Assembly (NCBI GenBank): GCA_950295325.1
Contig: OX485807.1
Span: forward strand, 26,755,666-26,819,665
DNA: 64,000 nt
Origin: Polytrichum commune
Taxonomy: Eukaryota; Streptophyta; Polytrichopsida; Polytrichales; Polytrichaceae
Direction: 5' to 3'
The number at the start of each line of letters is the position of its first letter. The first letter of the stretch is position 1. Shown in pieces: positions 47,416-58,174 of the stretch. The notes under the pieces were generated by a model that saw only the letters and a list, made by a program, of their open reading frames with translations, did not search any database and was not told the origin of the DNA. A program made the position numbers and the translations under genes.

Positions 47416-48312
47416 ACTCTCTCTCTCTTCCGGATTTCTTCACTTCCGTCTACTGCTACAGGGTCCCGGCAAGCCAACTACCGGTGACTGAAAAGTGCTG
47501 AGTCCCAGCAATCCAACTGCTGGCGGCTCGAAATGACAACAACCTCACCACTCGTTCTCTCAACAATTTCGTCGTTTGTGAATCAGAAAAAAGTGGGAAG
47601 GAGAAGGAAGGGACTCCTAAATAACCCTCCCCTGTTACCGTTTGGGTTAACGGAAAGCGGTTATAACGGTTTTCCGACGGTCTTCCCCCAACCGTCATAA
47701 ACCCATTATAACCGCCACTTCCGGGCCGTTGGGTAATCTTGGCGCGTCCGTTACTTGGTCCGGACCAATGGTTCGGACCATGATTACATGGTCCGCCCAT
47801 TCTTTTTGACGGACCGGTCATAGTACTTATTTTAAGTCGTTTTATCGCACAATGCGGGGTTAGAATACTCTATTTCCTAGTGCAATTAATTTTAACCTAA
47901 AAGACCCTATTACCTTCAGATAAGCAAGGAAAAATACGGAAATGGAATCCGTATTTCCGTATTTCCATCTTTCCGTCGAATTTGGACTCCCACAAGATGT
48001 GTTTTGTGTCTGGTTATAGTAACACTTTGTATTACTTGACTGTGTTGATGCAGTTCCAGAATAATCGCAACCCAGACAAACACATGGCGGTCCTTCAGAA
48101 GATAAAGAATCAAATTCGATGCTTCAACAACATTTCGGACGTGCAGAGGTACGAAGAACTTATGCGCCTGAAGGAATATCTTGACTACAGAATCCGCACT
48201 CAGGAGTATGAGGCGAACCTAGCAGCGGCCAATGGGAACGCAGAGGAGTTGCGTACAAAGTACGTGAAGGCCAAGCTCGACAAATTTGACGATGCTGAGA
48301 AGAGTCGCGCCC

Positions 48313-48990
48313 ATGGTTGTCTATCCCGACGTCATGACGGTGTCGTGCTGTCATGACGTGTTGTGTCGTGACGGACGCCTCCGTCACGACACAATAGGGT
48401 CCACGTAGGGTCAACCTAGGGGGAAGCTAGTAGGGTGGGTAAAATACTTACTTTCTTGCCAAGGTGGCGTCCTATGTGGCAGAAAAGGCCGACGTGGACG
48501 TGGATATGCCTAGCGCCAGGTAAACCATTTTGCCATTCTGTTTATCATTCTGTTAAAATCAAAGTAGTAAAATATGACTAAGGAGGGTGTGGGGCGGACA
48601 GGGGACGAGGGTGGGGGGGACGGGGGTGGGGGGTGGGCGTACGGGGGGAACGGGGCGTACGGGGGGGGGGGGGGGGGGGGGAAACGGAGCGGACGGGGGC
48701 GGGAACGGGGGCGGGAATAGGTGCGGACGGGGGGGGCGGACGGGGGGGGCGGACGGGCGCTAGTAATTTTTTCCCCACTTTACTTCTACTTTGCTGACAT
48801 GTCATCACACGTGGACATCTTACATCCTACGTGTCCGAAATGGGGTAATGTAATTACACACATAATTCAGTAAAATTCAAGTCCGTCAGGATAAAGACAG
48901 CATCCGCCATAATGTCGTGACGGATACGTGTCGTGACGGCACGACATTATGCCGAGATTAGCCTCCGTCACGACACAATAGACAACCTTG
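48313..48990. mobile_element. Mutator-like MITE with probable 9-bp target duplication
   Basis: Ends GGTTGTCTAT (48315) and ATAGACAACC (to 48987) are inverted repeats. The flanks GTCGCGCCC (48304-48312) and GTCGCCCCG (48991-48999) look like a 9-bp duplication with two changes, and removing the element restores the exon frame. Near the left end is a perfect 15-bp palindrome, TTGTGTCGTGACGGA against 48380-48394, with a 4-nt loop. CCTCCGTCACGACACAATAG appears at both ends. The interior includes a G-rich tract. No coding capacity. Confidence 0.75.
48588..48752. repeat. G-rich tract with an uninterrupted run of about 20 G
   Basis: The plus strand is almost pure G with ACGG and GGGT interruptions, including a long G run at about 48661-48681. 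It has strong G-quadruplex potential. Sequence accuracy is likely to be poor here. Confidence 0.85.
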
Positions 48991-50131
48991 GTCGCCCCGA
49001 ACAGGAGAAGTGGGGGTGGTCCCCGCTTTACCGCATTTTCAAGGAATGGCCCCTGCCCAACTTCCAGAAATCTCCTTGGACACACACGCAGAATGAATGG
49101 GTGGAGTTAGAGAAAGCTTTGTTGGAAAATGTCAGTACTGAGCCGCTCTCCCTTGAACTAGAGTGTCCCCATATCGTGCGGGCTTTCCTGTTGTTGTTCA
49201 GGACATTACATGGTCGCACTCGTCCTCTTCCTCATCCTGACGCAGGTCTTACTTTGGACTACATTATAGACTATGCGGTGGACAATGAGAAATCTGTTGC
49301 ATTAACAAAAATAGTGCATAACTTAGCTGCAACAGGATGGGCTTTATTTCCAGGCATTCAATCTGTGGTTGATAACTACAGCAATCTCCATTCGGACACA
49401 GTTGCCCTACTTGGTTACGAGCCCAAGAAGCAAGTAGCAGTTGTTGAGAAGATTAGAGCATTCATTGGGAGAGTAGCACATAGGGTTGTCTCTGACATGG
49501 TTAGGCTGCAGCGATCTTCTGAGCTCGAAGACATGTGGTTTGCAGACAACGTCACTGAGCATCGTAGAACACTGTGTGACGAGGTACGCCCTAACCAATT
49601 GTCCTTCATATGATAAACAACTCTACGTACATGTCTTCTTATTGTCTTTTATGGTATCTCCTCTGTTTAATTCACTCACTTACATCTCATTCTGGTTTCA
49701 CTTGCAGGTTTTGTGTTCAGCAATGTTAGTTCGCGAGGATGCAGACATTGGATCGGTTGTTGTTGGCGACATCTACAAAAAAAGTACCTGTGCACAATTG
49801 CGGCTGGGTGATGCGATTGATGCACTGACAACATTGCGTCGCACGCAACTGAGCTTGTTGTACACTGCTATGGGACTTCAAGAACCCACGGACGACATTG
49901 CTGAGGACGTGGCAGTTACACACAAATTACTCGGTGAGTTACACACGTCTATCCAGGAGCATGGCAGGCATAATCCCAAGGGTTTTGTTGCAGAAGTACA
50001 AGATGCTATGCAGTTGGAATTACCTAGTTATGTTCCTCCCTCGTCACAAACCCACATGGGAGGGCCTGACAGCACCACCGAGGACATGACTGAGTCCCAG
50101 AAGGGAGTTGCCCTTACGCCAGTGAAGACAG

Positions 50132-51104
50132 TGTCGCGCACCTCTCCATGAGGAGTGGCCGAAACACCATGGGCACAAGGGGGACCCCGGAGTGACACCC
50201 GGGACTTGTGGCGCCGTTGGTGAGAGGGCCCAAGTGATCCTAGTGTGGGTGAGGGCCCCGGGCGTTGGGAACGCCTCCCACCCACAAAGACTAGGAGGCA
50301 TGAGGGTGAGGCCATAAGCTATGCGTAGCTCATGGCGTGGTGATTCTAGAATGCTCAAGATCACCTCAATCGGAGGTGTGAGCTAGGAGTTATGGCCATT
50401 TGAGTGGGGTGCTGTCCCGGGACAGCGCCCTGGTGCAGCAGTGCCTGGGAGTGATTCCCGGGACTGCCAAGGTTCAAACAGGCATAACTTCCTCAAGACT
50501 TGCCCGAATGGGGCAAGCGAGGAGTCCATCGGCATCTACGTGAAGCGTAGATGAGGATGGAGCGGTTGGTTGTTATGATCAGACATCATACAAGGAAGTT
50601 ATGATGGTCTGAAGCTGCTGGGGGGGTTCTAGGCCCAGCAGCTAAGGGAAAATGTCCACTTGGCCCCAACTCTTGGTAGAGAGACAAGAGGTTGGTTGGC
50701 GGTGGGGTAGGGGCTCCGTGTAGAGTCCTAGAGGCTTATATGGGTGAGGTGGTGTGGCCTCACCCACCCGAGGCCGAACGGCAAGGCCTCCATGGGCATT
50801 GGCCCATTGTGAGGCCATAGTTGCCTAGTATGGTTCGGGTTGTTGTAGTGTTGCTCCGGCAACGCGATGATCAACATAGGATTGGACTTCCATGGATGGA
50901 AGTCCACATTGGGGAAATGGGTTACCGATTAAGGGGTGAGTCCCGAAAGCAAAGTAGGAGGGTTGGTTCCCTCCTATGAACTATTGGTCCGGGGTAAGAG
51001 GAGCTATCCATTAGCATGGCGGAATGCGAAGGGTTAGCGCTCGTAACCTTTGCTAGAAACGAAAATTGGCAAGATTATTAAGGGACCTAGCAAGGGTTGC
51101 GACA
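50132..51104 (+). mobile_element. Solo LTR, 973 bp (family copy 1)
   Basis: Starts TGTCGCGCACCTCTCC and ends GGGTTGCGACA, with the 5-bp duplication GACAG at 50127-50131 and 51105-51109. No internal retrotransposon sequence is attached, so it is a solo LTR left by recombination. It sits in an exon of the 41.8-kb gene; the reading frame continues exactly across the site once the LTR and one GACAG are discounted. A TATA-like CTTATATGGG lies near 50738. Confidence 0.85.
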
Positions 51105-51482
51105 GACAGTCTCAATCGACGCACCTCTTTCACCCGACGGACTGCTTTGCTCAATGCACGCAAAGTCACCGTGTACACCTACTGACTTGAACAACAGGTC
51201 AACAAATGGGCCTTGGTTTCAGAGGACGCCAACTTTGTCCCATACGACTGGAACTCCGGCAGTGTTTGTCACACGCAAGTTGGAATTACCACCTAATCCC
51301 ACGTTTGGCCGCGATCCCGAGTTATCTTCCACGGAGCGAGCAGGTGCGAAGGACCTGAGTTGTGTTTCCGAACTTGTCGAAGGGATTGGCGAAAAGCGAA
51401 CGAAGCGCAAGGTGTCAACACCAGCAGTGGACAACAATCAGGATGATGTCATTTCCAGAATGACACAACAAGCTGATGGCAG

Positions 51483-51734
51483 GTAAGGGTTTAGGGTTTA
51501 GACATCAGTGTCCTTCAATGGTGTCCTTCGAGGAATGTTATTCTGTGAGCGGTGAGCAGTAAGTGATAACTTCCACAGTTTTTAGAAATTTTGTATTGAA
51601 AATAAAGCCTTATAATCAAGACTAGAGCAAGAATTTGAGAACTTTTGAGCTCTATGACCGCGGTTTTCACTGAAAACTTGAAAGTTTTAGAACACAATTT
51701 TTATTAAAGGGGCCTATATCCGTGACAATTCCTG
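51483..51734. other. Short AT-rich spacer between the zinc-finger-like gene and the pectinesterase fragment
   Basis: Contains GGGTTTAGGGTTTAG after the last donor site and a TGTCCTTCGAG motif also seen near 40430 and 42160. Nothing coding. Confidence 0.4.
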
Positions 51735-52019
51735 GGAGCTCAAGATACTTTGTATGATCAAGAAGGTCGTCATTACTTCAATCATTGCTACATAGAGGGC
51801 TCGACACTGCTTCTAAATCAAAGTAGCGTAGAACTCGAGGGTCAACATGATTCTTAGGAGTGAAGAAGGATGTCGAATTCCCAGAGCTACCATGGGCATA
51901 CGCCAAGGCCATGGCTTCAGCATATACAAGTAAGCCACGAGGACTTGGGGGCGGCGATGGAAAGTACCAAGTTGAAGGTGGAGTTCGTAGCGGTCTCGGG
52001 AAAAGCTATTTTGCGAGCG
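51735..52019 (+). pseudogene. Pectin methylesterase fragment (two exon-like pieces)
   Basis: 51735-51800 encodes [20 protein letters not shown], the highly conserved catalytic block of plant pectinesterases (QDTLYD....RHYF..CYI.G). The usual following VDFIFG is lost by small changes, and the frame stops at 51855. After a TTCTTAG acceptor, 51858-52019 encodes YQVEGGVRSGLGKSYFASG, resembling the later family block ending in SYLGRAW, with a GTGAGT donor. Pectinesterases demethylate cell-wall pectin. The piece is far too short (families have over 300 residues) and lacks an essential motif. Confidence 0.6.
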
Positions 52020-52196
52020 GTGAGTTTTGTAGAATATTGAAATTTTGTGTGGTGAAACATGCCCTATGACCGCGGTGTAGAGCTAAATATTGAAATATTT
52101 TTTGACAATTTTTTTGACAAAAAAACCTATAACCGTGGTTGAGGAACCTATAACCATGGTAGAGGAACCTATACTATATTTGCTTGCAGATTCTCT

Positions 52197-52806
52197 TATA
52201 AGGTTTGTAGAGTGGGAATGGGTCTCGGATGGTTACAGGTTGTCATTTGAGGTGGACTAAATCCCAGTTGGAGAAGGCCTCGGATCCGAGGCCTCATGGC
52301 TGCGGTATCATTTCAGATTGGGTATAAGGTTTGTAGGTTGGGAATGGGTCTCCGATGCTTACAGGTTGTCATTTGAGGTGGACTAAGTCCCACTTGGACA
52401 AAGCCTCTGATCCGAGGCCTCATGGCTGCGGTATCATTTCAGATTGGGTATAAGGTTTGTAGGTTGGGAATGGGTCTCCGATGCTTACAGGTTGTCATTT
52501 GAGGTGGACTAAGTCCCACTTGGACAAAGCCTCTGATCCGAGGCCTCATGGCTGCGGTATCATTTCAGATTGGGTATAAGGTTTGTAGGTTGGGAATGGG
52601 TCTCGGATGCTTACAGGTTGTCATTTGAGGTGGACTAAATCCCACTTGGACAAGGCCTCGGATCCGAGGCCTCATGGCTGCGGTATCATTTCAGATTGGG
52701 TATAAGGTTTGTAGGTTGGGAATGGGTCTCGGATGCTTACAGGTTGTCATTTGAGGTGGACTAAATCCCACTTGGACAAGGCCTCGGATCCGAGGCCTCA
52801 TGGCTT
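52197..52806. repeat. 126-bp tandem array, nearly five copies
   Basis: Units start TATAAGGTTTGTAG at 52197, 52323, 52449, 52575 and 52701. Each contains GGTTGTCATTTGAGGTGGAC and the palindromic CCTCGGATCCGAGG or a variant. Copies are very similar, so expansion is recent. Confidence 0.95.
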
Positions 52807-52859
52807 GAGCCCCTACATTCTGATTGTGTTTAAAGGGTGTAGCTACATTCAACCCGACT

Positions 52860-54020
52860 CCATAAATTTGAAGTCGAATCATTGGTTTCAATTTGGGTCT
52901 CTTAGATTTCATGTTCGGTCTCGGCATGGCCACTTTGGACAAGGCCTAGGGGTTTTATTTCTGATTTGAGGTCAAGTTTATCGCTTCGTGTTGAATGTAG
53001 GCATGCCATGTTTGGGTTTCATGCTTAGCTACTTTCAACCTGAAGCCATAAATTTGATATCAAATCATTGGTTTAAATTTGGGTCTCTTAGATTTCATGT
53101 TCGGTCTCGGCATGGCCACTTTGGAAAAGGCCTAGGGGTTTTATGTCTGATTTGAGGTCAAGTTTATGCTTTCCGGTTGAATGTAGGCATGCCATGTTTG
53201 GGTTTCATGCTTAGCTACTTTCAACCTGAAGCCATAAATTTGATATCAAATCATTGGTTTCAATTTGGGTCTCTTAGATTTCATGTTCGGTCTCGGCATG
53301 GCCACTTTGGAAAAGGCCTAGGGGTTTTATGTCTGATTTGAGGTCAAGTTTATGCTTTCCGGTTGAATGTAGGCATGCCATGTTTGGGTTTCATGCTTAG
53401 CTACTTTCAACCTGAAGCCATAAATTTGATATCAAATCATTGGTTTCAATTTGGGTCTCTTAGATTTCATGTTCGGTCTCGGCATGGCCACTTTGGAAAA
53501 GGCCTAGGGGTTTTATGTCTGATTTGAGGTCAAGTTTATGCTTTCCGGTTGAATGTAGGCATGCCATGTTTGGGTTTCATGCTTAGCTACTTTCAACCTG
53601 AAGCCATAAATTTGATATCAAATCATTGGTTTCAATTTGGGTCTCTTAGATTTCATGTTCGGTCTCGGCATGGCCACTTTGGAAAAGGCCTAGGGGTTTT
53701 ATGTCTGATTTGAGGTCAAGTTTATGCTTTCCGGTTGAATGTAGGCATGCCATGTTTGGGTTTCATGCTTAGCTACATTCAACCTGAATTTATAAATTTG
53801 ACCTCAAATCATTGGTTTCAATTTGGGTCTCGACATGCCCAACGGCTTAGATTTCATGTTCGGTCTCGGCATATATGGCCACTTTGGACAAAGGCCTAGG
53901 GGTTTGTTGTTTGATTTGAGGTCAAGTTGATAGCTTCAGGTTGAATGAGGGCATGCAATGTTTAGGATTCATGCTTAGCTACATTCAACCTGAATCTATA
54001 AATTTGACCTCAAATCATTG
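52860..54020. repeat. 186-bp tandem array, about six copies
   Basis: CATGTTCGGTCTCGGCATGG recurs at 52910, 53096, 53282, 53468 and 53654 (exactly 186 bp apart) and as a diverged copy near 53854. The middle copies are almost identical. It directly follows the 126-bp array but is unrelated in sequence apart from FGG/CTCGG-type words. Confidence 0.95.
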
Positions 54021-54655
54021 GTTTCAGGTTGAGTCTCGGCATGCCAAGTGGTTCATATGTCATGCGGGAGTGGCCACTTTGGATATGGCCCCGAATTTCT
54101 TGGGGTTTGATGTTTGATTTGAACATAAAACATAGGATGATGTCCATAATTTATGCACAAGCATTTTTTGGGTTATTCCATTCTTCTTCCAATCTATATT
54201 CTCATTTTTTAATTCTTCCATTCTTCTTCCAGTGTATCTTCTTATTATTTGTAATTCTAAAAATCGTATTGATATTCTATACTTATTATCTTTAATATTT
54301 TGGTTTAGTTGTTCGGTTTAGTTTTCCTTAGTCTTTGTTTCATGTTTTGATCTATATTTTTACAACTACATTTCTTTATCTTTTTTAGTTAACCTCTATG
54401 TCTTATTGAAGAATAGAGTGGAAGTTGGGTTTAGGGTACACTTTTCGTTGGTGTACACTTTAGTCAACTTGTAGACCATTGTGTAAGATAGGTGTGCATC
54501 TCATATCATTGTTGAACATACTCATGTAGAGGTATTAGAAAACACACTTGAATGCCAAGTTACATGAGGTGACACTAATGGTTTAGGGTCATTTATTCAA
54601 CACAACATTCGCCTAACAAATCGCAAGCAATCATTGAAAAAGTGTACGAATGCGT
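54021..54655. other. AT-rich spacer at the 3' end of the methyltransferase-like gene
   Basis: No gene. It should contain the minus-strand gene's polyadenylation region. Confidence 0.4.
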
Positions 54656-56201
54656 TCACTCCTCCTCATCACACTGAACAACTTCTAGATCTAGAAAACT
54701 CAAGCCTCTACGAGACAGAGAACGGGAGCGCGAAGTGGGATTCCGTATGCCCTCAGTTGCAAAACAAAAAGCGATTTCTTCGGCATATGTAGGCAACTCA
54801 AAGGGTTTAGGAGGGCTTGGGAAAAATGTCGGCCTACAAAAAAAAGGTCGATGCTGTGGAGAAATCAGGATCTCGCACCTGCAAAACGAAAGCCGAAATA
54901 AGAAGTGACAACAAAAAGAAGTAGCATAAATCAACATGATCTCAATAGAAATGCATACTTGAACGTTTAGACTTACTTACTGAATCGGGATTTCTTCACG
55001 ATCCGCTCAACTTCAATTTCCTCGCCATCAATGTCATCCACGATGGTGAGTGGATCTAGGTGAGGAGGCGAAAGAGCAGGTGAAGCCCGGATGAGGGGTG
55101 CCAGTAAGGCCTTGAAGATTTCCTCATCCGGCTCAAACGCGGCAATATGTCGGTTGATATTGCGACAAGCGTGTATGGACGACCCTAGAGAAGTGAAGAT
55201 GATTTAGGTGTTAAGTGAATGTACAAATAAAATTAAGTTGAAACCTTGAGGAAAATAAACTGAGACTGAGTAGGGTTTAGGTTGAGAAAACGAACCAGTG
55301 GCTGCAGTGTAGTCAACCATGAGATCCCCAGGAAAGGTAGACGCTTCTATAAGCATCTGCATGAGCAAGACGGACTTCTCCCGAGGGCCTCACCAAGGCA
55401 AATTGCCATTCATGAGCTGATCATCTTTCGTGACCAGGTTCATGAGGATGTCATCTCTGGCAACGTCTACTCCGTGGTGGTCAAGAGCAGGAATTGGCTG
55501 AAAAGAAAATGTAGAATTGGGAACCCCTGAAAGACTCCTCACCGCCAAACAGATGCCAAATCTCATGGTCTGGCATTCGAACAACAATATTAGACAAGAA
55601 TGACAATGTCCATGGATAATCAAATCATGTGTGAAGATCCTTAATGTCAAAACCGAATCAGAACACAAGACATAGTTTTGAACTTACAGTGGATGTCGGA
55701 TGTACTGCCGATGTCAAATGCAGACGGTTCATCCCCCACCACTCCTTGCGGATTTCAAATCCGTAGGACTTGCAGTATCCAAGTATGTTTGACTTTGTGC
55801 TCAATCGAAAAGGATGAATGATGATGAGTGCACCACCATCCTGGAGGTGTTGGTCGGCAAAATAAAAAATGGGCTCCAGCCATTCCTTAGAATCCTGGTT
55901 CCATAAGGGCACAGATGAAATAGGGTTCGAAATACCTGGAATTGGGAGACCTTCTGGTTGGTCCACAAGGATCAAATCCACACAAGGGTGGTTTCCAGAA
56001 GATCCTTTGTGCGCACGCCTTTTATCAGATGAATGCTGCTAAATGAGCAATTCAATGCATGTAAGAAACGTAACAATTTCAAAAGCAAACAGAAATGGAG
56101 AACTAAACACTACCAGTTGTAAAACATAACCACATCAGATGGGCAAATGAGAATAAAGATACCTTAGAAATAAAAGCTTTGAGGTCATCATAGAGGGGTG
56201 T
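54656..56201 (-). pseudogene. Beta-class amino-methyltransferase-like gene, broken
   Basis: Minus-strand exons read 56201-56163 (continuing beyond the LTRs at 58170), 56038-55688, 55497-55296, 55184-54977 and 54878-54656 (stop), with good splice borders. The second holds VDLILVDQPEGLP, in the place of the DPPY catalytic motif IV, then FADQHLQDGGALIIIHPF. The third and fourth hold GDLMVDYTAATG/SSIHACRNINRHIAAFEPDE, which has the D..AG.GS..AC....R..GFE.DE form of motif I. Motif IV before motif I is the beta-class order of N4-cytosine and N6-adenine methyltransferases. DQPE instead of DPPY, an in-frame TGA at 55392-55390 and the LTR interruption argue against activity. Substrate and origin are unknown. 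Confidence 0.6.
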
Positions 56202-57174
56202 TGTCGCAACCCTTGCTAAGCCCCCTTGACAATCTTGCCAATTTTCTTTCTAGCAAAGGTTACGAGCGCTAACCCTTCGCATACCGCCATGCTAATGGTT
56301 AGCTCCTCTTACCCCGGACCATTAATTCAAAGGAGGGGAACCAACCCTCCTACTTTGCTTTCGGGACTCATCCCTTAATCGGTAACCCATTTCTTGGATG
56401 TGGACTTCCATCCATGGAAGTCCAATCCTATGTTGATCGTCGCGTTGCCGGAGCAACACTACAACAACCCGAACCATACTAGGCAACTATGGCCTCACAA
56501 TGGGCCAATGCCCATGGAGGCCGTGCCGTTCGGCCTCGGGTGGGTGAGGCCACACCACCTCACCCATATAAGCCTCTAGGACTTTACACGGGGCCCCTAC
56601 CCCACCGTCAACTAACCTCTTGTCTCTCCACCAAGAGTTGGGGCCAAGTGGACATTCTCCCTTAGCCGCTGGGCTAAGAAGCCTCTAGCAGCTTCAGACC
56701 ATCATAACTTCCTTGTATGATGTCCGAGGCTAGCAACCAACCACTCCATCTTCATCTACGTTTCACGTACATGCCGATGGACTCCTCACTTGCCCCATTT
56801 GGGCAAGTCTTGAGGACGTTATGCCTCTTTGAACCTTGGCAGTCCCGGGAGTCACTCCCAGGCACTGCTGCACCAGGGCGCTGTCCCGGGACAGCGCCCC
56901 ACTCAAATGGCCATAACTCCTAGCTCACACCTCCGATTGAGGTGTTCTTGAGCATTCTAGAATCACCACGCCATGAGCTACGCATAGCTCATGGCCTTAC
57001 CCTTGTGCCTCCTAGTCTCCGTGGGTGGGAGGCGTTCCCAACGCCCGGGGCCCTCACCCACACTAGGATCACTTGGGCCCTCTCACCAACGGCGCCACAA
57101 GTCCCGGGTGTCACTCCGGGGTCCCCCTTGTGCCCATGGTGTTTCGGGCACTCCTCATGGAGAGGTGCGCGACA
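56202..57174 (-). mobile_element. LTR, 973 bp, inverted (family copy 2)
   Basis: Reverse complement of the 50132 element: reads TGTCGCAACCC at its left edge and ends GGTGCGCGACA. It is nearly identical to copies 1 and 3. The flanks (GGTGT on the left, CTCAC on the right) do not match, so it has no target duplication. Confidence 0.85.
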
Positions 57175-57198
57175 CTCACCCCCACCAAACGGAGTCGA

Positions 57199-58169
57199 TG
57201 TCGCGCACCTCTCCATGAGGAGTGCCCGAAACACCATGGGCACAAGGGGGACCTCGGAGTGACACCCGGGACTTGTGGCGCCGTTGGTGAGAGGGCCCAA
57301 GTGATCCTAGTGTGGGTGAGGTCCCCGGGCGTTGGGAACGCCTCCCATCCACGAAGACTAGGAGGCACAAGGGTAAGGCCATGAGCTATGCGTAGCTCAT
57401 GGCGTGGTGATTCTAGAATGCTCAAGAACACCTCAATCGGAGGTGTGAGCTAGGAGTTATGGCCATTTGAGTGGGGCGCTGTCCCGGGACAGCGCCCTGG
57501 TACAGCAGTGCCTAGGAGTGATTCCCGGGACTGCCAAGGTTCAAACAGGCATAACTTCCTCACCACTTGCCCGAATGGGGCAAGTGAGGAGTCCATCGGC
57601 ATCTACGTGAAGCGTAGATGAAGATGGAGTGGTTGGTTGCTAGCCTCGGACATCATACAAGGAAGTTATGATGGTCTGAAGCTGCTGGGGGCTTCTAGGC
57701 CCAGCGGCTAAGGGAAAATGTCCACTTGGCCCCAACTCTTGGTAGAGAGACAAGAGGTTGGTTGACGGTGGGGTAGGGGCCCCGCGTAGAGTCCTAGAGG
57801 CTTATATGGGTGAGGTGGTGTGGCCTCACCCACCCGAGGCCGAACGGCACGGCCTCCATGGGCTTTGGCCCATGGTGAGGCCATAGTTGCCTAGAATGGT
57901 TCGGGTTGTTGTAGTGTTGCTCCGGCAATGCGATGATCAACATAAGATGGGACTTCCGTAGATGGAAGTCCACATCGAAGAAATGGGTTACCGATTAAGG
58001 GGTGAGTCCCGAAAGCAAAGTAGGAGGGTTGGTTCCCCTCTGAATTATATGGTCCGGGGTAAGAGGAGCTAACCATTAGCATGGCGGTATGCGAAGGGTT
58101 AGCGCTCGTAACCTTTGCTAGAAAGGAAAATTGGCAAGATTGCTAAGGGGGCTAGCAAGGGTTGCGACA
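57199..58169 (+). mobile_element. Solo LTR, 971 bp (family copy 3)
   Basis: Same orientation as copy 1, with the 5-bp duplication GTCGA at 57194-57198 and 58170-58174. Only 24 bp separate it from inverted copy 2, forming a near-perfect palindrome of almost 2 kb. It lies in an exon of the methyltransferase-like gene: the minus-strand frame upstream (58170-58230, GVPTTSIVDEGID) leads into TPLYDDLKAFISK at 56201-56163. Confidence 0.85.
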
Positions 58170-58174
58170 GTCGA

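Larger units (their letters stand above)
43885..47994 (-). mobile_element. 4.1-kb TCCGGA-rich insertion with 5-bp target duplication
   Basis: The insertion begins TGTGGGAACA at 43885 and ends CTCCCACA at 47994. AGATG flanks both sides (43880-43884 and 47995-47999). TG...CA ends and a 5-bp duplication are typical of LTR retrotransposons, but I find no direct terminal repeats inside, only a 7-bp inverted end TGTGGGA/TCCCACA. It could be one very long solo LTR or an unfamiliar TIR element. TCCGGA occurs dozens of times by eye. A diverged internal duplication lies near 44330-44520 against 44640-44800. Two overlapping minus-strand ORFs occupy 45272-47415. It lies within an intron of the surrounding plus-strand gene. 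Confidence 0.7.
41812..51482 (+). pseudogene. Unrecognised gene with zinc-finger-like exon, interrupted by three mobile elements
   Basis: Inferred exons: 41812-41982 (57 codons from ATG), 42804-43808, 48054-49583 (with a MITE inside) and 49708-51482 (with a solo LTR inside), all with GT-AG borders and phase 0. Exon 2 has an in-frame TAG at 42933, unless a further intron ends there. It is then followed by SCIFCKEIHKDKNM..H, a C2H2/BED-like finger, and an acidic Glu/Ser-rich stretch. Exon 3 encodes helical charged sequence (VLQKIKNQIRCF, RLKEYLDYRIRTQEYEANLA) and a globular region (LTLDYIIDYAVDNEKSVALT). Exon 4 has a Ser/Thr/Pro-rich tail. Reading frame resumes exactly beyond each insertion, so the gene was intact until recently. 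I do not recognise the family; a transposon-encoded protein is as likely as a host gene. Confidence 0.5.

Noticed and set aside
56202-57174. Reading TGTCGC...GCGACA as the terminal inverted repeat of a DNA transposon
   Set aside because: Copies 1 and 3 have 5-bp duplications and TG...CA ends, which fit an LTR better; the six-base inversion is common at LTR ends.
56942-57431. ORFs of about 100 codons inside the LTR copies
   Set aside because: They occur on both strands within a palindromic LTR pair and recur in every LTR copy as composition artefacts.
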